From the NCBI GenBank assembly GCA_023135135.1, contig JAGLTT010000043.1:1-6617 (forward strand): a stretch of 6,617 nucleotides of DNA, written 5' to 3'. Origin of the DNA: Dehalococcoidales bacterium (GTDB lineage Bacteria; Chloroflexota; Dehalococcoidia; Dehalococcoidales; RBG-16-60-22). Below, piece after piece: positions 5,295 through 6,617 of the stretch. A model generated the notes under the pieces. That model saw only the letters and a program-made list of their open reading frames with translations. It made no database searches and was not told the origin of the DNA. Both the position numbers and the translations under genes were made by a program. How positions within the stretch are numbered: position 1 is the first letter of the stretch; the number at the start of each line of letters is the position of its first letter.

Positions 5295-6617
5295 TTATAA
5301 GAAGAGACTGCCGATTTGATATATCAGGGTGGCTACCACCCAGCCCAGTGCCAGTGTATAAGCAACCGTAAAGAGTGTCCACTTCCACGAGCCGGTTTCT
5401 TTCTTAATGGTGCTCAGCGTGGCCACGCAGGGAATATAGAGCAGAATCATGGTCATAAAGGCGAAGGCCACCAGCGGCGTCCAGCCGAGCTGAATACCGA
5501 TAATGCTCCCGAACCCGCCCGCGGCTTCGGTGCCGGCTAACAGGGTGCCGAAAGCCCCGATGACCGCTTCCTTGGCCAGCACCCCGAATACCAGGGCTAT
5601 CGCCGACTGCCACTGTCCGAATCCGGCCGTCGAGAATATGGGGGCAATAGCCCTGCCGATATGCTCCAGGACATCGAAATAATTCAGAAGCCAGATGAGT
5701 ACCACCGCTCCGAAAATAAGGGTCCCGGCGCGCGATAGGAAAGCCCAGCCGCGCTCCCACATGTGGGCCAGCACGGTAACAACCGTCGGAAGCCGGTACG
5801 GAGGCAACTCCATGACGAAGTGCCCGCTTTCACCGGAAACCAGCTTCTTGCGGAAGAGCCAGCCCAGCAGAATAGCCAGGACAATCCCGATAGCGTACAT
5901 GGAAAAGACCACCAGCCCCTGATAAGCCGTGAAGAAGGCGGCGGCTAACAGCGCATAGACGGGCAGCTTGGCGCCGCAGGACATCAGGGGAGTAACCAGT
6001 ATAGTCACCAGCCTGTCCCGAGGATTCTCAATGGTGCGGGCCGACATTATGGCCGGAACGCTGCACCCGAAGCCCAGCATCAGCGTAACGAAGGAACGAC
6101 CGTGCAGGCCGATTCTGTGCATCAAGCGGTCCATGACGAATGCCGCCCTCGACAGGTAGCCGGTATCTTCCAGGATAGAAAGGGCGATATAGAGCAGGAA
6201 AATTATGGGAATAAAGGACAGAACCGCGCCCACTCCGCCAATAATTCCGTCGGACACGAGCGAGCTTAACCAGGCGGGTGATATCCCCGAGGACTGCCCT
6301 GCCAACCAGTCCAGCCCCGCGTTAATCCAGTTTATTAAAGGTCCGGAAACAACAAAGGTAAATTGAAATACCCCGTAGAGAATCGCCAGGAAGATAGGAA
6401 TACCCAGCCACCGGTGAAGTATCAGCCGGTCAATCCTGTCCGTAGCCGTTTCCTTCTCGACAGCGGGTTTCTTGAGGACATCTTTCATCAGCCCGCTGAT
6501 TAATCCGTACCTGGCATCGGCAATCAGCGTTTCGGCATCGTCACCGTGAACCTTCCTCAGATGCTCAAGGCTTTCATCCTTAGCGCGAATTATCTCTGCA
6601 CTATCCAACTCAGGCCT
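5295..6617 (-). CDS. feoB: Ferrous iron transporter FeoB, C-terminal membrane part (N-terminus outside window)
   Basis: The visible 440 residues are the membrane part of FeoB, the inner-membrane Fe(II) importer driven by an N-terminal GTPase domain. The reading frame stays open to base 6617, and a TTG at 6608 is only an in-frame codon, not a credible start. The G domain and start should lie beyond the window, since complete FeoB proteins are usually 600-800 residues. A soluble linker with ADARYGLISGLM leads to LHRWLGIPIFLAILYG, the first membrane helix. The first Gate region includes LEDTGYLSRAAFVMDR and GFGCSVPAIM (about 6045-6074), containing the conserved Cys, followed by ENPRDRL and PLMSCGAKLPVY. 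The FeoB C domain includes ELPPYRLP and the helices after it. The second Gate region includes GVLAKEAVIGAFG and LLYIPCVATL. The protein ends at SLFL with a normal C-terminus. The FeoC-like gene follows 30 bases downstream. No feoA lies in the window; it could precede feoB. Confidence 0.95.
   Translation of the reverse strand, partial: RPELDSAEIIRAKDESLEHLRKVHGDDAETLIADARYGLISGLMKDVLKKPAVEKETATDRIDRLILHRWLGIPIFLAILYGVFQFTFVVSGPLINWINAGLDWLAGQSSGISPAWLSSLVSDGIIGGVGAVLSFIPIIFLLYIALSILEDTGYLSRAAFVMDRLMHRIGLHGRSFVTLMLGFGCSVPAIMSARTIENPRDRLVTILVTPLMSCGAKLPVYALLAAAFFTAYQGLVVFSMYAIGIVLAILLGWLFRKKLVSGESGHFVMELPPYRLPTVVTVLAHMWERGWAFLSRAGTLIFGAVVLIWLLNYFDVLEHIGRAIAPIFSTAGFGQWQSAIALVFGVLAKEAVIGAFGTLLAGTEAAGGFGSIIGIQLGWTPLVAFAFMTMILLYIPCVATLSTIKKETGSWKWTLFTVAYTLALGWVVATLIYQIGSLFL

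Noticed and set aside
6600..6608. TTG at 6608 as the start of a short FeoB lacking its GTPase domain
   Set aside because: The frame continues open to the window edge, no Shine-Dalgarno is visible, and the sequence begins in the middle of the normal FeoB linker, so the window edge explains the truncation.

Overview
The window (6,617 bases, moderately GC-rich) is dense bacterial coding sequence. Seven protein genes cover almost all of it. The gene set suggests an anaerobe: a DUF169 protein, a rubredoxin-less rubrerythrin, Feo ferrous-iron import, a sirtuin close to the SIRT6/7 type, and a bacterial Vms1-like release factor. Together with the protein flavour this fits Chloroflexota, perhaps Dehalococcoidia. 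That assignment is an inference from gene content; there is no rRNA or other phylogenetic marker here. No tRNA, rRNA, CRISPR, insertion sequence or prophage was seen.

Layout: the left half reads on the + strand. It holds the 3' part of a DUF169 gene cut by the window edge, an 80-base spacer with an extended -10 promoter, then mutS2 and, 14 bases on, a Vms1/ANKZF1-like (VLRF1) gene. The right half reads on the - strand. From right to left it holds feoB (its N-terminal GTPase part lies outside the window), a FeoC-like winged-helix regulator, a short rubrerythrin-family protein, and a sirtuin with its own near-consensus promoter. The two blocks converge, and the stop codons of the VLRF1 and sirtuin genes overlap within four bases (CTAA, 3851-3854).

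How the genes may work together: MutS2 of Bacillus subtilis recognises collided ribosomes and splits them, leaving a nascent chain on tRNA in the large subunit. Vms1/ANKZF1 in eukaryotes, and related bacterial VLRF1 proteins, release such chains. A mutS2-VLRF1 pair is therefore a plausible two-gene ribosome-rescue operon with a splitting step and a release step, and is the most interesting part of the window. The VLRF1 protein has no glutamine in its GGQ-like loop, so the release chemistry is open to question. On the other strand, feoB, the FeoC-like gene and the rubrerythrin gene are tightly packed. They look like one operon joining Fe(II) uptake, its small Cys-containing regulator, and a diiron protein that may limit peroxide or iron stress.
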